From NCBI GenBank assembly GCA_003260075.1, contig QLIY01000042.1, forward strand, positions 185,087-249,086: DNA of 64,000 bases. Reading direction: 5' to 3'. The DNA is from Phallusia mammillata (Eukaryota > Chordata > Ascidiacea > Phlebobranchia > Ascidiidae). The notes beneath the pieces were generated by a model. That model searched no databases. It was not told the origin of the DNA and saw only the letters and a program-made list of their open reading frames with translations. Positions 11,259-38,200 of this stretch are shown here, piece after piece; position 1 is the first letter of the stretch; each line of letters begins with the position of its first letter. The translations under genes were made by a program, and so were the position numbers.

Positions 11259-14178
11259 CAAACTCCAAGCGGTTTTGCCATGACGCTAATTTTTCATATT
11301 CTTTTTACGTTTTCAATATTTCACAGTTTCTTTACTTGGTACGAAATACCCTAAATTTTTTGCAAGTATTTTTGATTTGATCATAAATTGCTGCAAAGTC
11401 AAGACACATTGGATTGAATCCTTAAGCTTGGATAAAGGCCTGAAATCTAATGAATCGTTGTAAATGTTTTTTTCGCTAAGGCGTGTATGATTTTTTTTGG
11501 AACAATTTTATAATAATCAGGCTGGTCCTTTTTGTACATGACAAGCAACGTGCTTTTGTTTCATGAAAAGTTGTCAAATGTATTTTTTCATTATTAGTCC
11601 CACTATAAAGTACGGCTTATGGCCAGTTGGGCTCCAATTTCAAAACTGTTGTCTTTTCCCCTCCTTTTTTCGGTGTTGTTGATACTTAGATTTAAATTAT
11701 GGTCTGTTTCTTCGTAGAAACCGTTGTGTACTGGTGCTTCTTGCTCGTTTTCACCAATTCAACCGTTTGTATTTTTTACTTACACGTTTTCTCTGCAAAC
11801 TAAAAACTGCTGGTCAATGGCAGGCTTATTGGCCAATATATGCAAGCTATTCTGATAAGGCCATAACGGTACTGAAACGCTCTGTATATTGGCGTTCGGT
11901 GCTGCCGTACTAGTCAATTTTTCTGCTAAAAGTGATTAAAATTTAACGTTTTGACTGAACTATTTTGGTTTGCGCAACAGTGTTTTTACAAAAATTACTG
12001 ATTTAAGGCCACTGTGCGCCTTAATATATGCTGTGATTGTTTACGAACTAATGAAAAATACCCGCAAATCTGTGCTCAAAGTTTCTAAAACTGTGCTTCT
12101 TAAATTAATCCAGTTGAGCTTTTACTAAACCGTCTCAGAGCGTTTGTACTTTAAATTGTTTCGCCATCGTTTCATTGTATATTTCACAAACTGTGTGTTA
12201 GTTTCAGAATGAGCTGTGTTGTGACGTAATAGCTGTGTCAATTGTCGTTGGTTTTTCATTGAGTGCTCGCCTTTTTGCACTGTTTTTGTGTTTCTTCAAA
12301 AGGCAAGGCACCGTTCACCCCGTACTTCAAAAGCGATGCATAACTGTTTGGCACTGTGGGGCTACTGCTCGCTATAACCATCATGCAGTGACCGATTGTT
12401 GTTACTCTTCCAAGTTTTGCAGTTAAATTTGTAAAAAAATGTGTTTTTTTAAGGAAATTTTAAACCACAACAAAGAAGTACGCTTATTTTCAAGTCAGAT
12501 TATCACATTTTACCAAGATTTTTGACTTTTCTCATAAATCTGGTTTCAAAACCTTATCAATAATGATTTACACTTTCTGGAAAGATACAAAACATTTACC
12601 AATGTGAAATACAACTGTAGCAGAAAAATCAATGTTTTTATTGCAGTTGTGATATTTTTCGTGTTGTGTGGTTGCAAAATCAATTAAGTAAAACGTTGGG
12701 GGGGGGGGCCAATGTGAAATACAACTGTGAAATACAACTGTAGCAGAAAAATCAATGTTTTTATTGCAGTTTTGATATTTTTCGTGTTGTGTGGTTGCAA
12801 AATCAATTAAGTAAAACGTTCAAGTTCCTAATATCTGTCTGTCGAAAATTTCTTGCAAGAAAGGAAAATATTAGCAATGAAGAAAATAGTTGCTGTACAT
12901 AATTGTCAAATACCAGCAGGCCTTAACTTATATAGGCTGGCAGTTTGCAAAACTGATTCTTTTGTTTGAACTTTTCAGCCTTTGGACTACAAAATCACAA
13001 ATTGTTTTATAAAATTCATTTTCTACGATAAATATGTAAACGAGGACTAAATAGAAACACTGCTAGCGAATCTGGTCACTGAATTTATAACAATTATGCC
13101 TAAACAATAAGATACAGTTTTCTCATACGTCGTCAGTAAATGGAAGTTAGCTGCTGTGGGAATAGAGAACCAAAAAGTCACAAATAACGTCGTTGTGGTA
13201 CTGAGGACTGAGGTTGCGACATATTGATTAACTACCATCTTCCAATTTCTAAAAAAAGCTAATTAGCAGCAGACTGACTGCAAATCGAATACAAAAGCAA
13301 AGTTTATGATTTTTGCAGATTTACGAGTGTTATTCTCTAATATATTTGCGTTAATTCTAATCATTAAATTTATTTAAAGTAAAATAATGTATTTTGAAAC
13401 AATATCCGAACAAAAAAGCAAATTCTCCTTTGCTTCATTGGATTTATCAACTTCGGATGGTTTCGGGGGGGGGGGCGAAGTCAGTCAGTCAGTCGTACAA
13501 AGCTTGTTCCACCTTTATTTAAGCCAAACTGGATTAAGTCGTGAGTTAAGGCAGCTGTTGAATTAATTAACTGGGTTTAGATGATTTGATTAGTCCACAT
13601 CTACATAAGACAAGAGTATATTAGAATATGGAGTATTATAAAAAGGAATTTTAATATCGGGGGGGGGGTCAGTCAGTCGTACAAACTACAAAGCTTGTTC
13701 CACCTTTATTTAAGCCAAACTGGATTAAGTCGTGAGTTATGGCAGCTGTTTAATTAATTAACTGGATTTAGATGATTTGATTAGTCCACATCGTCAAGAG
13801 TATATTAGAATATGGAGTATTATAAAAAGGAATTTTAATATCCATAAAATGTTTTGTTAAACTTTTGGATTGGTGTTTTAGGAAAAGGGGGGGGGGGTTG
13901 TTAAACTTTTTGGATTGGTGTTTTTTTATTGTTATTTTTATTAAAAATACTGCAGGAAAAGTAAGAAATTACCAAATGAAATTATATTTTAGTGGACTGC
14001 TGTTAAAATTGTCTATTGTGGAATTCCAACAGACCTAAATTGATATGTTTATAAACATACTATAGTTACATGAATTTGTTTAACACAAGTTATTTTCTTT
14101 CTAGTGTTTTCTGTGTTTCTGTTGTTTTAATTTCGGCGCAGTCTTGCTATAAGGCACTACTTTATTTCTGTTTCCAAA
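11259..14178. other. PLCB 3' flank to PPP1CB start; no gene seen
   Basis: This interval holds the PLCB 3' untranslated region and the PPP1CB upstream region. No canonical AATAAA was noticed in the first few hundred bases after the PLCB stop. Duplicated blocks surround the G runs at 12698, 13465, 13659 and 13887. The block 13081-13380 recurs at 14942-15240 inside PPP1CB intron 1. Open frames here (12235-12426, 13047-13238) show no recognisable protein. Confidence 0.6.
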
Positions 14179-26206
<12,028 letters not shown>

Positions 26207-27669
26207 TGTGTTCTCGTGCGCCTCTAGTGACGGGGCTTACGGACTTGACTTCATCTCAGAACCTTTTGCGTTGCGTTGTTTTATTCGCGATAGAGTTTTA
26301 TAACAATTGTTGTTACCGCACCGGGCGCTTGTTGTATTTCAAAACGCACTTCTCCCTTCTATTTTTGCCGTTGTCTCTGCGAATGTGCGCCCCCTAGTGG
26401 CTGGTAATTGGCAAGTACTATAAAGGTGTTAAAGCTCAAAAAAACGTGCAGTTCCCTGAGTAGAAATGGCAACAAAAAGTGATATTTCAAGGCATATACA
26501 GATGAATCTGGTTAATCACGCACCTTTTTGCACAAATTGTTCTTAACAATTGATTGGCTTTAAATTTACAATACTTTAGTAATTAAACAAAATATGCAAT
26601 TAACCAGTTTTATCTGTAATCCATTTGACACTTCAGTGATTTAAAGTGCTTCATTTTGTTTTTTGTTGCCCAATATAGTTGACGTACATAATTTCGCAAT
26701 TCCAAGCAACAATTTTACCGTGAAAACTTACATTGCTATTTGGAAAACGATTGTTCGAACTTTTTGTGTGATATGAGCGAATCCTATTTTAATTGGCAAT
26801 ATCCTAACAAATTTGTGCAGAATATTGTTAACGTATCTAAGAATTTTTTGAAGGTAATCCGGTTATTTATAAATTTGGGAAACTTTCCCTTTACAAATCT
26901 TCACAACCCAAACCATAGTCACACATTTTTTGGTCCGCGAATTTGAATCTAATTCCATGCGTTAGAGTGGTGAACTATGTGTATTGTTAGGGCACAGCGG
27001 TCCATTTGGTAGTTTTAGTACTGTGCAGTCAATGAGAACATGTTTCTGTTGTTTAGTATGGCCTGAAAGTTATAACAGCCGTAAACGCTAAGACACCACG
27101 ATAATAATGTAATTGATAGCTATTAACGATATCAGTGCTGTTGTTGCGAACAAATTTCGTGAAAATCGAACAAAAATTTACACCTTATGTGTTAATGGCA
27201 CTTGAAGTAATTACCAATTTTAAAGACACCTTTAAACACTTTACAAGTGGCCTGTCCAATTAAACTGTTTACAGCTAAATTCGCGCAGTTATTGGTTTTT
27301 TTTTATGCCAGTTGTTTTGATAATGGTGTTTGATTTACACCATCTTCGACAATATTACAGCTTGGGGCCCTGCACAACTTTGCAAGCGGGTAGACAAGAG
27401 GAAGTTTGGAAATGTTTAAAACTGTTTCAAAGATTGCAAAGTACTAAAATTATATCTGTCATGTCTGACGTAGGGCGTAAACAAATAACATTATTGGTTT
27501 TATATTGTACATGTATGCATTGCGCTAAACTTTATTATTGAACGGAAATATAAGTAATATCAATTGGATAAACTTAAATTTAAATAGTAACATGTAGGGA
27601 AACCGTTTTCATTCATAGTCCCGAAAATTACAATTTTTCTGTTTCTACCACTGTTCCATGAATATTACG

Positions 27670-28047
27670 TCACCGCTTCGCATATTTGCACGTAGCAACC
27701 GTTGTTACGGAAGCTTTGATGACGCACACGTATCTGACGTCACGCAAAAATTCATTGATGTCATCTTTGTGATATGACGTCACTAGTTGATTGAAAATTT
27801 TTGCCCAGTCGTTTTCATTTGAACGCGGAATTTTATTGTGGTATTTTGATTTTATTTCAATGAAAAATCGCTGCTTTAAACGGCCAAATTCAGCTTCTGT
27901 TTCCAAGCAACCGATGTATTCCCTTAAATTTGATTGTTGCTTAATCTTCGTTGATTTTCGGCAGCTACGGAAAAACTGCTTTGTGTCTGGCGTGTGCTTA
28001 TGTAGCAACAGATTTATAATAACAAAGCGGCAAGTTTTTCCTATCAC
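27670..28047 (-). CDS. Unidentified minus-strand ORF, possible terminal exon
   Basis: The frame has protein-like composition, with segments such as NLREYIGCLETEAEFGRLKQ and NENDWAKIFNQLVTSYHK, mixed charged and hydrophobic residues, and a stop at 27670-27672. No ATG opens it. A splice acceptor just upstream of the Arg-Lys-Ser-Thr-Lys segment (TTTTCCGTAG on the minus strand, near 27965) would make it the last exon of a minus-strand gene. I found no upstream exon and do not recognise the protein. It could be chance, since the opposite strand is also open over 140 codons. Confidence 0.3.
   Translation of the reverse strand: MIGKTCRFVIINLLLHKHTPDTKQFFRSCRKSTKIKQQSNLREYIGCLETEAEFGRLKQRFFIEIKSKYHNKIPRSNENDWAKIFNQLVTSYHKDDINEFLRDVRYVCVIKASVTTVATCKYAKR
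27735..27782. promoter_or_regulatory. Two palindromic CRE-type TGACGTCA sites
   Basis: TGACGTCA occurs at 27735-27742 and 27775-27782. These are canonical CREB/ATF sites by sequence. They overlap the uncertain ORF on the minus strand. Regulatory use is inference; similar CGTCA words elsewhere in the window show the motif is not unique. Confidence 0.3.
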
Positions 28048-31000
28048 AGAATATTCTTTCGTATCTCTTTCATTTCCAACTTTGGCATTTTTTCATTTCG
28101 AACCCTGTAGTCAATTTTCAACCATTATCGTCAGGTATGACATATTAATAGCCATCGGTAACTCGCTGATTGGTATCTACTCATTACGAGTTAACGCACA
28201 TACTTTGTTTTAACTAGATTTTACTTGTCTATTACCAAGTACTCGAGAATAGTGAAATTGCGACGCCTATTTTTGTACCCGCCTCATATACTTCGATACA
28301 CGACCTGCCGTTTTCGAAGATGTTAATCATGGATGAGTCTTTCTTATGGGAAGCTTAAACCATGATTCAAGTTATGCTATCGTAATTTTGGAGCTGGCCC
28401 CATTTTGTGTGGCGAACAGTTGCTCGTTGTTGCTAATACAATATTATATGTGTGTGTTATTGTATTTGTCAAAAGATTCGAACCTGAAGGATATTTAGTT
28501 TTTTTGCTTGAGTCTTAAGTAATTGATACTGGTAGCCTAGTAATAAACGTCGGACTAGACTTTTGTATGCTGTATAATACCAGGTTGAAGAAAAACGTAG
28601 AATATTTTAATAATGAAACTGCTTCCAAAAACACCGAATTACTGTGCAATAAAAGTTTCCAGAATTTTCAAACGTTCTTTCGAAACTGATTTGCAACGGT
28701 AAGAAAGGTTCCACTCAAAGATCACCACAACTTTTGAATTTATTAATCTTTTGGTTACATTTTCTCAATTTGGTGGGGTGTTTGGGATGAGTTTAAAAAT
28801 GTAAATACCGTAGCAAAAACCAAAAGTACTATTTTTGCATCATTTTCGAACAACTAAAGTCACGCCTGACTGGCGACGCTATGACGTCAAACGCCGATTC
28901 ATCTGGTTTTGGACTGACGACATAAAAACGTCGCGTTTTTACTGCAGAGTTGTTTGGCACTTCACATAAATAAGTTAGTCTGTGTTATGTCCAAAGTTAA
29001 AAAAGCAATCTTTATACGTTAGCCAAGTCTGGCGTTAAAATTGGGCATGGAGATGTATTCACATTTTCACAATGTTTGTGAAAAGCTAAAAATGACTGAA
29101 ATTTCGTCGCAAAAAACTGTTTTTTAAAGGTTGTAAAAAAATCGGTATGTGTTATTTTGCCGGTTTTTAGTTCCTAGATTACTAACTAAACACCAAATAG
29201 TCAATGCCAGAGTTAAATGCATGCTTTGTTAGTTTGTCTGCTTGTGAAATTAGTTGCAACTTGCAAGTTTGCAACGTTCTTGTTCAATGTAAAGGCGTTG
29301 TAACAGTTTCTCCCAAACATGGTACGAAGGTCTGTGTCACTCTGGGCAATAGAACCTTGAAAATGAAAAAAAAAACTTTTGTTTAAAATTTCTCAATGAT
29401 CCAGTATTCCAGTGTGTATAGTAGAAGAGAAATGTTTTTGTCATTCAAGCAAGCAGTGGGTCTTGTTTTTATTCCCTGAGGCTTTTGAATACCAAAGGAA
29501 TAATATCTATAAAACTAAATGGGTTTTAAAAGTATTATGTTACAAAAAATTGCTGTTTCAATCAAACAAATGTACATGATAGTTAAGAAGAAAGTTGCTA
29601 TGCTTTTAAGCACTTTGGTATCAAAACTGTTCTTGAATACAGTTGTTTAGAATGTTTGTGCTTTTACAGTAAAAAATTTGTACATATAAATACCATTTTG
29701 ATTTGAAGAACTTGTAAACTAATTGCACCATTTGTATGAAATAATGTGTAAACTTTTGCATCACATGAAAATGTAGTTTGGAACACTATACATGAATCAG
29801 TTTTTGAGTTAAATGAGATATTTAAACTTTTTGACGAATGCTTATGGTTATACCATCATCAGTGATATGTGAGGCCCAAAATGATTTTAGATTTACAAAA
29901 ACAAGTATATATCAATAAAAACAGCTCACTGGAAAAAGTTGTTTGACTCATTCAAGTGTCAGGCCAAAATGATACAATGTTTGTCTCAGCAAAAATAAAT
30001 AACCAGGATATAAAATATGAACTACTCAATATAATGCAATCTATGTAGACCAGCAATTTATTGTCAAAAAATCATGTAATTTACAGAATAACCAAATGTC
30101 CAGGCTTCAGGGAAACAAAATTATTTTTACACACTAAATATGTTATTTTCCTGGACTACAGAATAAACATGCAATCTGCTGGAAATTTGCAATCTTGTCT
30201 AAAACAAACTGATATGCACTTACATAGAATTGCCCATGAAATATATACTGTAAGTGTATGTCATAGCAGACTAGAAGAATTAGCCCGTGTAACAGGAAAT
30301 ATTATACTGATTTTTTATGTATATATATGTGTTATTAGTAAATAGAGTTACTTGTTTTTCTATTTTTGACAAAATTGTGCAATGTTCAGTTTTCAACAAA
30401 ATCTTCAGAATTTATAAATAATGTAAGGTGTTTGTTTTGATAACATATATTTGCTGCAAAGTGTTTAAAATGTGATTTTGTGTAGTTTTTGTTGTGAAGT
30501 AAAGAGAATTTTTTTCAACTTTTATACTTTCATGTTATTAGTTGATTTTATGTTGAAAATATTCTACTTTTAAGAATTGCACCAATACAAACAGTTGAAC
30601 CTGTGATAAACAACTAGGTAATAATTTTGCTCTTTATCTATAGTTCAATTTTTACTCACAAAACCAAAATGACAATTGTCAATATCAATTGCCACTGAAT
30701 GAAATCAATAATGTCCGGAGCGACATCATGTTTTCAATTTACAAGTAGTGCTTGGCATGGCAGTGTAGAGGACTTGTGTTGTTTGTTACTATTTAGTGCC
30801 TGTCTGTCTGTTCATGTTTGAAGTATCATAGTGGCAAAGTGTTATGTACTTGGGTTGTCATGGCCGGTGCTGCATCCTGGTTTGCGGTCAACCCGGATCT
30901 GCTTTTGTATGTATCACCTAAAATTCATCAAAACTTTGCCGCCATGTGAAATAAGATTGATGACTGTAAAGTAAATGTAAAGCACATTCATTGTTAAGAG

Positions 31001-31200
31001 GTTGTGTGTGTATCACCACGTTTGTTTACCCTGTATTTATACATTTTTGCATTGATTCTAAGTTAGAAATTTATATATATATTTTAATGTTAATGTACCT
31101 AATTTAAGCTACCAATAGTATCTTTACGAAGGTACTAATATCACTGAAAAGTTGTTATGTGAAGGTGATTGTAGAGCCTGTTTCTGTCTACTTTGGAGAC

Positions 31201-31219
31201 TATATATATATATATATAT
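31201..31219. repeat. (TA)n microsatellite
   Basis: A pure TA dinucleotide tract lies in the SPATS2 upstream region. No other function is visible. Confidence 0.9.
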
Positions 31220-32230
31220 CTTAAATTGTGACATTTTAGTACTTTCGTTATGTTGATAACCATAGTCACTGTTTGAAGTTGAATGCCGCCAAATCAGAAC
31301 TTTATTAGCCTCCTATCAATTACTGTAAATACTTTATCTGTGCTACCCAGTGCCACAGGTCACAGTACAAAGTCTGGTTTTGTGTGTGGTTAATTTTCAA
31401 CCCAAGTGCAGAGGGCATTGCTCTTGTTTATGTGTTCATGATACAATGAAGCACAGCTTTGCAACTTATTAATGTGACATTTGTATTGGTTACATAACAG
31501 GTCATGCTGTTCAACACAATAGAACTTTATAAATTATGACAAAAATGGTGTGCTCAAGTTTTCAGCATCAGTTGAACACAGACTGAAGCTTCAACACTTT
31601 TATATCTAAGGAATAGTTGTTGCTTTGAATTAGTTGAATATGTAGACAGTTTAATAAAAGGGCATTCTGCTACATGTCTGCTTTTTTACAGAAATTGATA
31701 ATGCCTGTTTTTATACTGTGAAATATACATACAGTACATCTGTTATTTTAAGAAATGATTTATGCTTTGTACCTGTTCTTTATAAAACAGTCAAAATATT
31801 CAGATCAAAATTAGTTAAAAAATATATTCTAAATGCCCAATTCTGAAGTGATACATTGTGGAAAGTTTCGATAGTTTACTGTGGGAGCTTTTCCAGAACA
31901 AAATGTCGATAAAGTTTTTGTAACCATAGCACATAGCAAACACAGCATTGTTTGGTTCATGTAATTATAGATGTCATTGTTGAGTTGTTTTTGATGCTAA
32001 ACCGGTTGTAAAGCGGCAGCACAAAGTATAGCAAATAACTACATCAAGGTTTTGTCAAGGTCTGTATAACTTGAATTACTTGACACGCACCTTGTTTAAT
32101 ATGGTAGCAGTCTTGTAAAGTTCAACTTGTGCTGTACTGATTAAGTGTATTTCTATGACGCAGATCATTTCAACTGTTTTAGGGAAGTGACTTGAAATAC
32201 TTTTTGCTTTAACACTAGTGCACATTGGAA

Positions 32231-35200
32231 ATGGCCTCAATCAAGGAAAAGGTACATGTAAATTTTTGAATATGTTTTTAAACATATGGATTTTAAATTC
32301 TTTCTGCACACTTTTAATAAAATATTGAAAACAACTATTTTGTCCTAAATGCAACAAAAACCACTTTAGTCTGTTAGTAAAATTACGTATAAATGAAATA
32401 ATACTGCACTGTAATATTGATGTAAACATATGTATTTAAACCACATTTGATATGTGCACACCAGCTAATGTGGCTTTCCTGAATATAATTTATTTATTTA
32501 TGAGGATATTATTAAACAGCTAAACATATGTCATGCTGAAAAACATAGAAAATAACATAGGATGTAAGCTCCATAGTATAGTCTATGCTAAGGATTATAG
32601 TCTATGCTAAAGAAGAGTCTATGCTAAGGATTTCCACATTTTTTTGTACGTTTATTTTATTTTAGACATTTTTTTTCATGTAACATAAATTCTGTTTAAC
32701 TTAAAGCGATATAGTTTGTGAAAACCTAACACTTGTGTCCCTCATTAGTTGTGATGTTAGAAAACTGCAATTTATACTGATGAATTTGTGTTAAGTTGAC
32801 ATAGTCCCCCCATCCCAACCCATTCCCTACAAAGCTTTGAATTTTGGAAGCCCTCTTTACACAGCTTAACCAAGGTGTGTTTTACAGATTGCTGCCGTTC
32901 GTGCTGTGGTCAGTGATCGAAGCAACGATCAGATCGTGCTTGTTCTTCAACATCATGATGGGGATGCAGACAAAACCATTGCAGACTTTCTTGAAGGTGA
33001 TGTATATATAGTTGGGATACAACTTCTTTCAATGTTAAAGATAATGCATTGAACATACAAATAACTTTTTTACCTAATATGTCAATCAATTGGCTGAATG
33101 CATAACAATGTTTCAGATTATATAGTTTTATAGCTCTTACCTACCTGAACAGTGTGTATTGAGTTTTACACTTCCTGCTACTGCTGCTACTGATATATAA
33201 TACACATATGAATTGCTGTTAAGTAACTTTGAAAATACAATGTTTTTAACTTGATTTTATGCAATCATAGTTATTTTTTGAAGTCACAGTTTTAACTCCA
33301 TTTACAATTACCGGTACCGTTTGTCATTGTGGTTTGTTTTGCAAGTTGCTTTCGTTTTACCACAACCTACGTTTATTTTACTTTTTAGACAATTTTTGTT
33401 AACTGAATCATAACTAAATGATTTAAATCGGTATTTTTTGTTGTAGGTAATGCTGATGACATTTTGACCGAATGGCAACATGCCGGTCAAAACAAATCTG
33501 CAAAAGCTAAAAAGCGCAAGAAGAAATTACAGCAGAAAAAGGCCAAAGCTCAGGCACAAGCTGCTGAAACTGCCCAGAGCAATGAAGAAACAAAGCCATT
33601 ACAACTCACAGTAAGCTTAAATACTCATATAGTGCTTTTACACAGTTTCCAAAAAATAAACAAACTATTCCTAAATTTGGCAGGTTTTTTTAAGAAAAAA
33701 AGGTTTTGGACCAGTTGAAGTATTTCCTTCTGATTAAATTATCCAGTGCCAGGATGTTTGGTTAATTAGCATTCGCTGGATAAATCCATCCTTATTCAAT
33801 AGAGCAGTAGTTCTTAAACTGTGCGTCGCGACGCCCTGGTGCGTTGTTTCAGTTTTCCAAGGGCGTCGCAGAATAGTTCCGTTACATGGCTTTTTGTTGT
33901 TGTATCAATAAACACAAATTTAATAATAAGTTTCCTCATTAACTTTTATTTGCTAGTGCATCGCAAGTCCAGAAAACGTTTCCAGAGGCATCACAATAAA
34001 AAAACTCTGCAATAGAGTAACTATTTATTTACTCTTTCTTGAACTAGAATGGCCACAATGAAGACAGTGGAGACATTAAAAATGGAACACTGAACAATGC
34101 AGAGGCAGCTACTGCCCTAAAACTGCTGCTTACTGACTCCAAAACCAGCTCTAATGAAAAGAACTCCACTTCGAACAGCCCTGAAATAAATCCTTCTCCA
34201 CCTCCAGTGGTCAATGGCACCTCTGATGCTGCTGTGTCTGCTGAAGTGGCCAAGGCTATTAAACAGCAGCAGTTTTTGTACCATGGGGGACGTAGGTCAA
34301 GAACCTCATCCGAAACTAGTACCAAGTCAGCTGCTAACAAGAAGAAACACAAAAATACACCAAGCAATCTTGTAACAGGTATTTATGTAACTGATATAAT
34401 TAAGGACTAAATATGTAAACAGTAGTATGGTAATGTCTGTTTTCTTGTCGTAACAACCATACTGTGTCACTGCAATTTCACTCTTTGTTAATGTTTGCAA
34501 CATACAATATTTTATGTACTAGTTGCCTAGTGGCTCAAACCAGTAAATGTTTTGAATTATAAATTTATTTGAAAAGAATTGTAGAAAATTAAAACTTGTC
34601 AGCATCATAGGTAGTTGTTTTTCACCTAATTCACAAATTGGTTCTGCAACAATCAACGGCAGTCTGTCATTCTTTGTGCTAAAAATAAATTGGGTAAGTG
34701 TAATTGCTTTACCTTTGCAGGAAACCAACATGCTACAAATGGACAAACAGCCACCAGCCAAGTAAGTTGTTTTCTCAATATTTTGCACCAGAGATGTCAT
34801 TGGCTGCAACTACACTATGTGATTAAGATATTCTCCTTTGTTCATATACTTTATCATTCTAAATAGGATTTTTGAGTGTTGTTTAATGATTTATGATACA
34901 ATTTTGAATTTGAAATCATGTCAGTTTAATTGTAAGTGAACTGAAAGTGTTTTGACATTAATCGTTTTTTAAATGTTTTTACAGCATGATACTGGAATTT
35001 CTGCAAACAAGAAAAGTAAGTTTAAATTAAAACTTTATGTTTGCTGACTATAGCATAGCGTGGTTCAAAGAACTGACCCTGTATCAATGTGAGATTGTAG
35101 AATTTCAGTAAAGTATCATTTCCATGTCCTGCATGATGTAACCAGTTGTTAAACCAGTTTGGCCATGTGACAAAGCAACTTTTTTAGATGTTACATAAAC

Positions 35201-38200
35201 TGCTTGGTAAGAAAACTTAATTACTTTTTACACCATATATTTTATCTACTCCCTAGTTTACCCCTACATTTATGTTTTTTGACCTCATGTTAGTTTACAA
35301 GTGTAATGTTTTTTTTTTGAGAATTAATTTTATTGCTGATGATCCTTTTTCAAGTAAAAGCCTCAGGCTAATGAAACAAAGACACAAAAAATAAATGTAA
35401 AAACATACATACCATACGCGCTATGGCACTGTGAATAAAAGTATTACAGAACAGACAAATGCTTTTTTACACCACACAAAATTGGGAACAATTAGGAAAA
35501 CTTGACATATATATATCATACACGAGATTTAGAGTTTTGGTAGCTAAGCCCAATCTGCACAAAAAGAGTGGTATATAAATCTAATTTTAATATGACTTGC
35601 TTTACTTGCATATTAGTAATTTCTGAGTGTTTAAATTTGTAAAATTGTGTCAAAAATGTTTGCACAATAATATTAAACATATATCTTTGCAAGATAACAT
35701 GGCATTTGTTGCTGTGCTAAAATGAGTCTGGGACATTGTTGTGATTACTGGAAGCAAATCAATAGCAATTTCAATTGACATAACATCCTGTGTTGGCAGG
35801 CATCGAAAAAGCTGTAAAGGACTTGCAACGCTGCACTGTTTCTTATGGAAGATACAAGAACCTGCTAAATGGAGAGATTCAGGACAGCTACAAAAGAATC
35901 AAACAGGTTATTATTTTGGTTAAACTAAGATATATTCCATCATTTTGGCTCTCTAAAAGGAGACCCATATTGTTTTCACCATGTTGCCATGTATTTATTC
36001 AGTTTTATTCTCTTTTGGTCCAGACTTAGCCATCCACATAAAACATTTGAAGTTGTGAATAAACACTCTTTTACTGCTAGTTTTCCTGTGTGTTATTCAA
36101 ATCTTTTAAAATATTGCATGATTTTTAGGTTTACAAAACTGACATACATTTTTTTTGTTAGTATCAGTGCTGCAGTGTTAATTGTTTGTGATGACATTTG
36201 TTTACTATAAATAAATAACTAATGAGACTTATAAATATGCATTTTTGAGTAAAATGTTTCATATTTTGCTAGCAAAATGCAAAAAATGTATTTACTTATA
36301 TTTTTATTTTTTGTTTAGACTTTTGAGGCACTTACCAATGCACTTATGGACAGAGAAGTACAATTAATTCGAAACCTGGATGAAATTAAAAACGCAGCAT
36401 GTGAGCATATATTAAGACAATTCATGCTTCAGTATCATTTGCTCCCTGTTGTCTTTTAAATGTACAATTTTGAAGTCCAAAAACTCACTTGTATTGAGTC
36501 TTTTCACATGTAGCGAAGGCATATTGTTTTGACATAGTGTTTTTAAATGTTTTTGATGCTATTTAATTTCCACCTTTGATTAAAGAAATGGTTGTGTAGG
36601 TTTCTTTAAAACATAAAAATGGTTACTTGCTTTGGTGTTTTAATAGTCACTTTTTTGACCCAACGTGTAGCATATAAGAAAGAAGCAAATGCTTCTCAGC
36701 CAAACAAATTGATTTGTAAAATTCAAGATATATATTTCACCTATACATGCAACGTGTAACTTAAACATGGCAAAAAAATTAAAATTTAACTTGTTCAGTT
36801 GAGCTAATGGCAAAACGTGAAGCCCAAGCACATGAGTTAAAACGACAAACTGACCGAGTGGATGCTATGAGCCACCAGCAGTTGAACGACCTACGAAGTG
36901 AAATCAAACATTTTGTCGCTGAACGGAAGTTTGATGAGGAATTGGGTAGAACTTCAAGATTCACCTTTGACCCCGAAATTCTTTCCAAAGTTATTCCCTC
37001 CTTTGGAGAAAGTAAGTCATTGTTTTCAATATATATGTGTAGTTAACAAAACTTTTAGTCACAATTGCAGATCATTCGATTTGTTTAACTTGGTGTTTTG
37101 TCTTAAAACTAGCGCTAATGTGTGGTGTTATAAAATACTTAGTGAATTGTCTCGGGATTTATGAGTATGTGTTGTTGCAGTTTCTGCCAAAATTGTTTTC
37201 CACCATATTGCAGAAATGCAGGCTTATAACTTATGGCCGAAATTGTTTTCAGGAGTTTGGTAATAACTATATAGTTCACATGTAAATATTTTGAAAACCA
37301 CAAAGTAAGATCTACTCACATTGTAAAAAGCACTATTGTGGGCATGCTTACTAAAATCAAATATAAAAAAAAACTACTTTGTTATAGTTGAACTGAATTT
37401 TCCTAGTATGTCCTCATGCTAACCAGTAAATAAAATACATGACTTTTCAGTAGTCATTATTATACGTTGAAAATTGAGGTCATTGTCTGGTGTAGAACTG
37501 CGGCTTCGTCGAACGCTTTTTGATCGTTTCCTGTGTATTATGTCCGCCAGGTTCAGCGCCGTGCACCTGGACGCAGACGTTTCCTATTCTGGCGTATATT
37601 ACGTCTGCGTGAACCGTAATTCGAGCCTTGTTTGGTTCAGAATAAGCGTGAAGACAGATCAAACATACCTTGTTACGTTTTTTTCTCTTTAACTGTAGAG
37701 AATAATAGGTACACAATTCACGATTTTAGAATTCCGTACCAGAAACAAACTAGCCAGTATATTGGTGTGGGGGGGGGGGCTAGCCAGTATATTGGTGTGA
37801 AACAGGGGTGTGTAACTTTTGTCACTGTGGGGCCAAATACAATTGCCAAGATTAGATCCTTTATATAACACAAGGTGATTTTACTTTGTTGCATACCAAA
37901 TATGCTTAACTACAAGTAAAATTCGCATTTGATTTAGCCACATATTGCCTTGTCGCAGAAAAATAGCACCGCACACCCCTGGTGTAAAACATAACGTTTC
38001 AATAGCAACTGGTGTCATTCTCAAATGAATGAATGTAAAAATCAAAAGGCAAGAGCAAGTAAAAAAGACTTGCTATCGAAACGTTATTCACTAATACACT
38101 GGTTTGTTTGTTTGTTGAAATCACACATTTTAGCCAGGAAATAGTTTTCTAAATTTTGTTACATTTTTGCATATCTTAGCTTGATAACTAACGTGGACAT

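Larger units (their letters stand above)
26207..32230. other. Large non-coding interval between PPP1CB and SPATS2
   Basis: This interval should contain the PPP1CB 3' untranslated region and the SPATS2 promoter. It has no G runs or duplicated blocks, so it is probably one clean contig. AATAAA-like signals occur around 29915 and 29990 but cannot be assigned. Apart from the minus-strand ORF at 27670-28047, no coding exon was supported. A 5' non-coding SPATS2 exon here is possible but not visible. Confidence 0.6.

Noticed and set aside
34044..34367. Minus-strand open frame of 107 codons
   Set aside because: It is antisense to SPATS2 exon 4, which has matching splice phases and conserved context.
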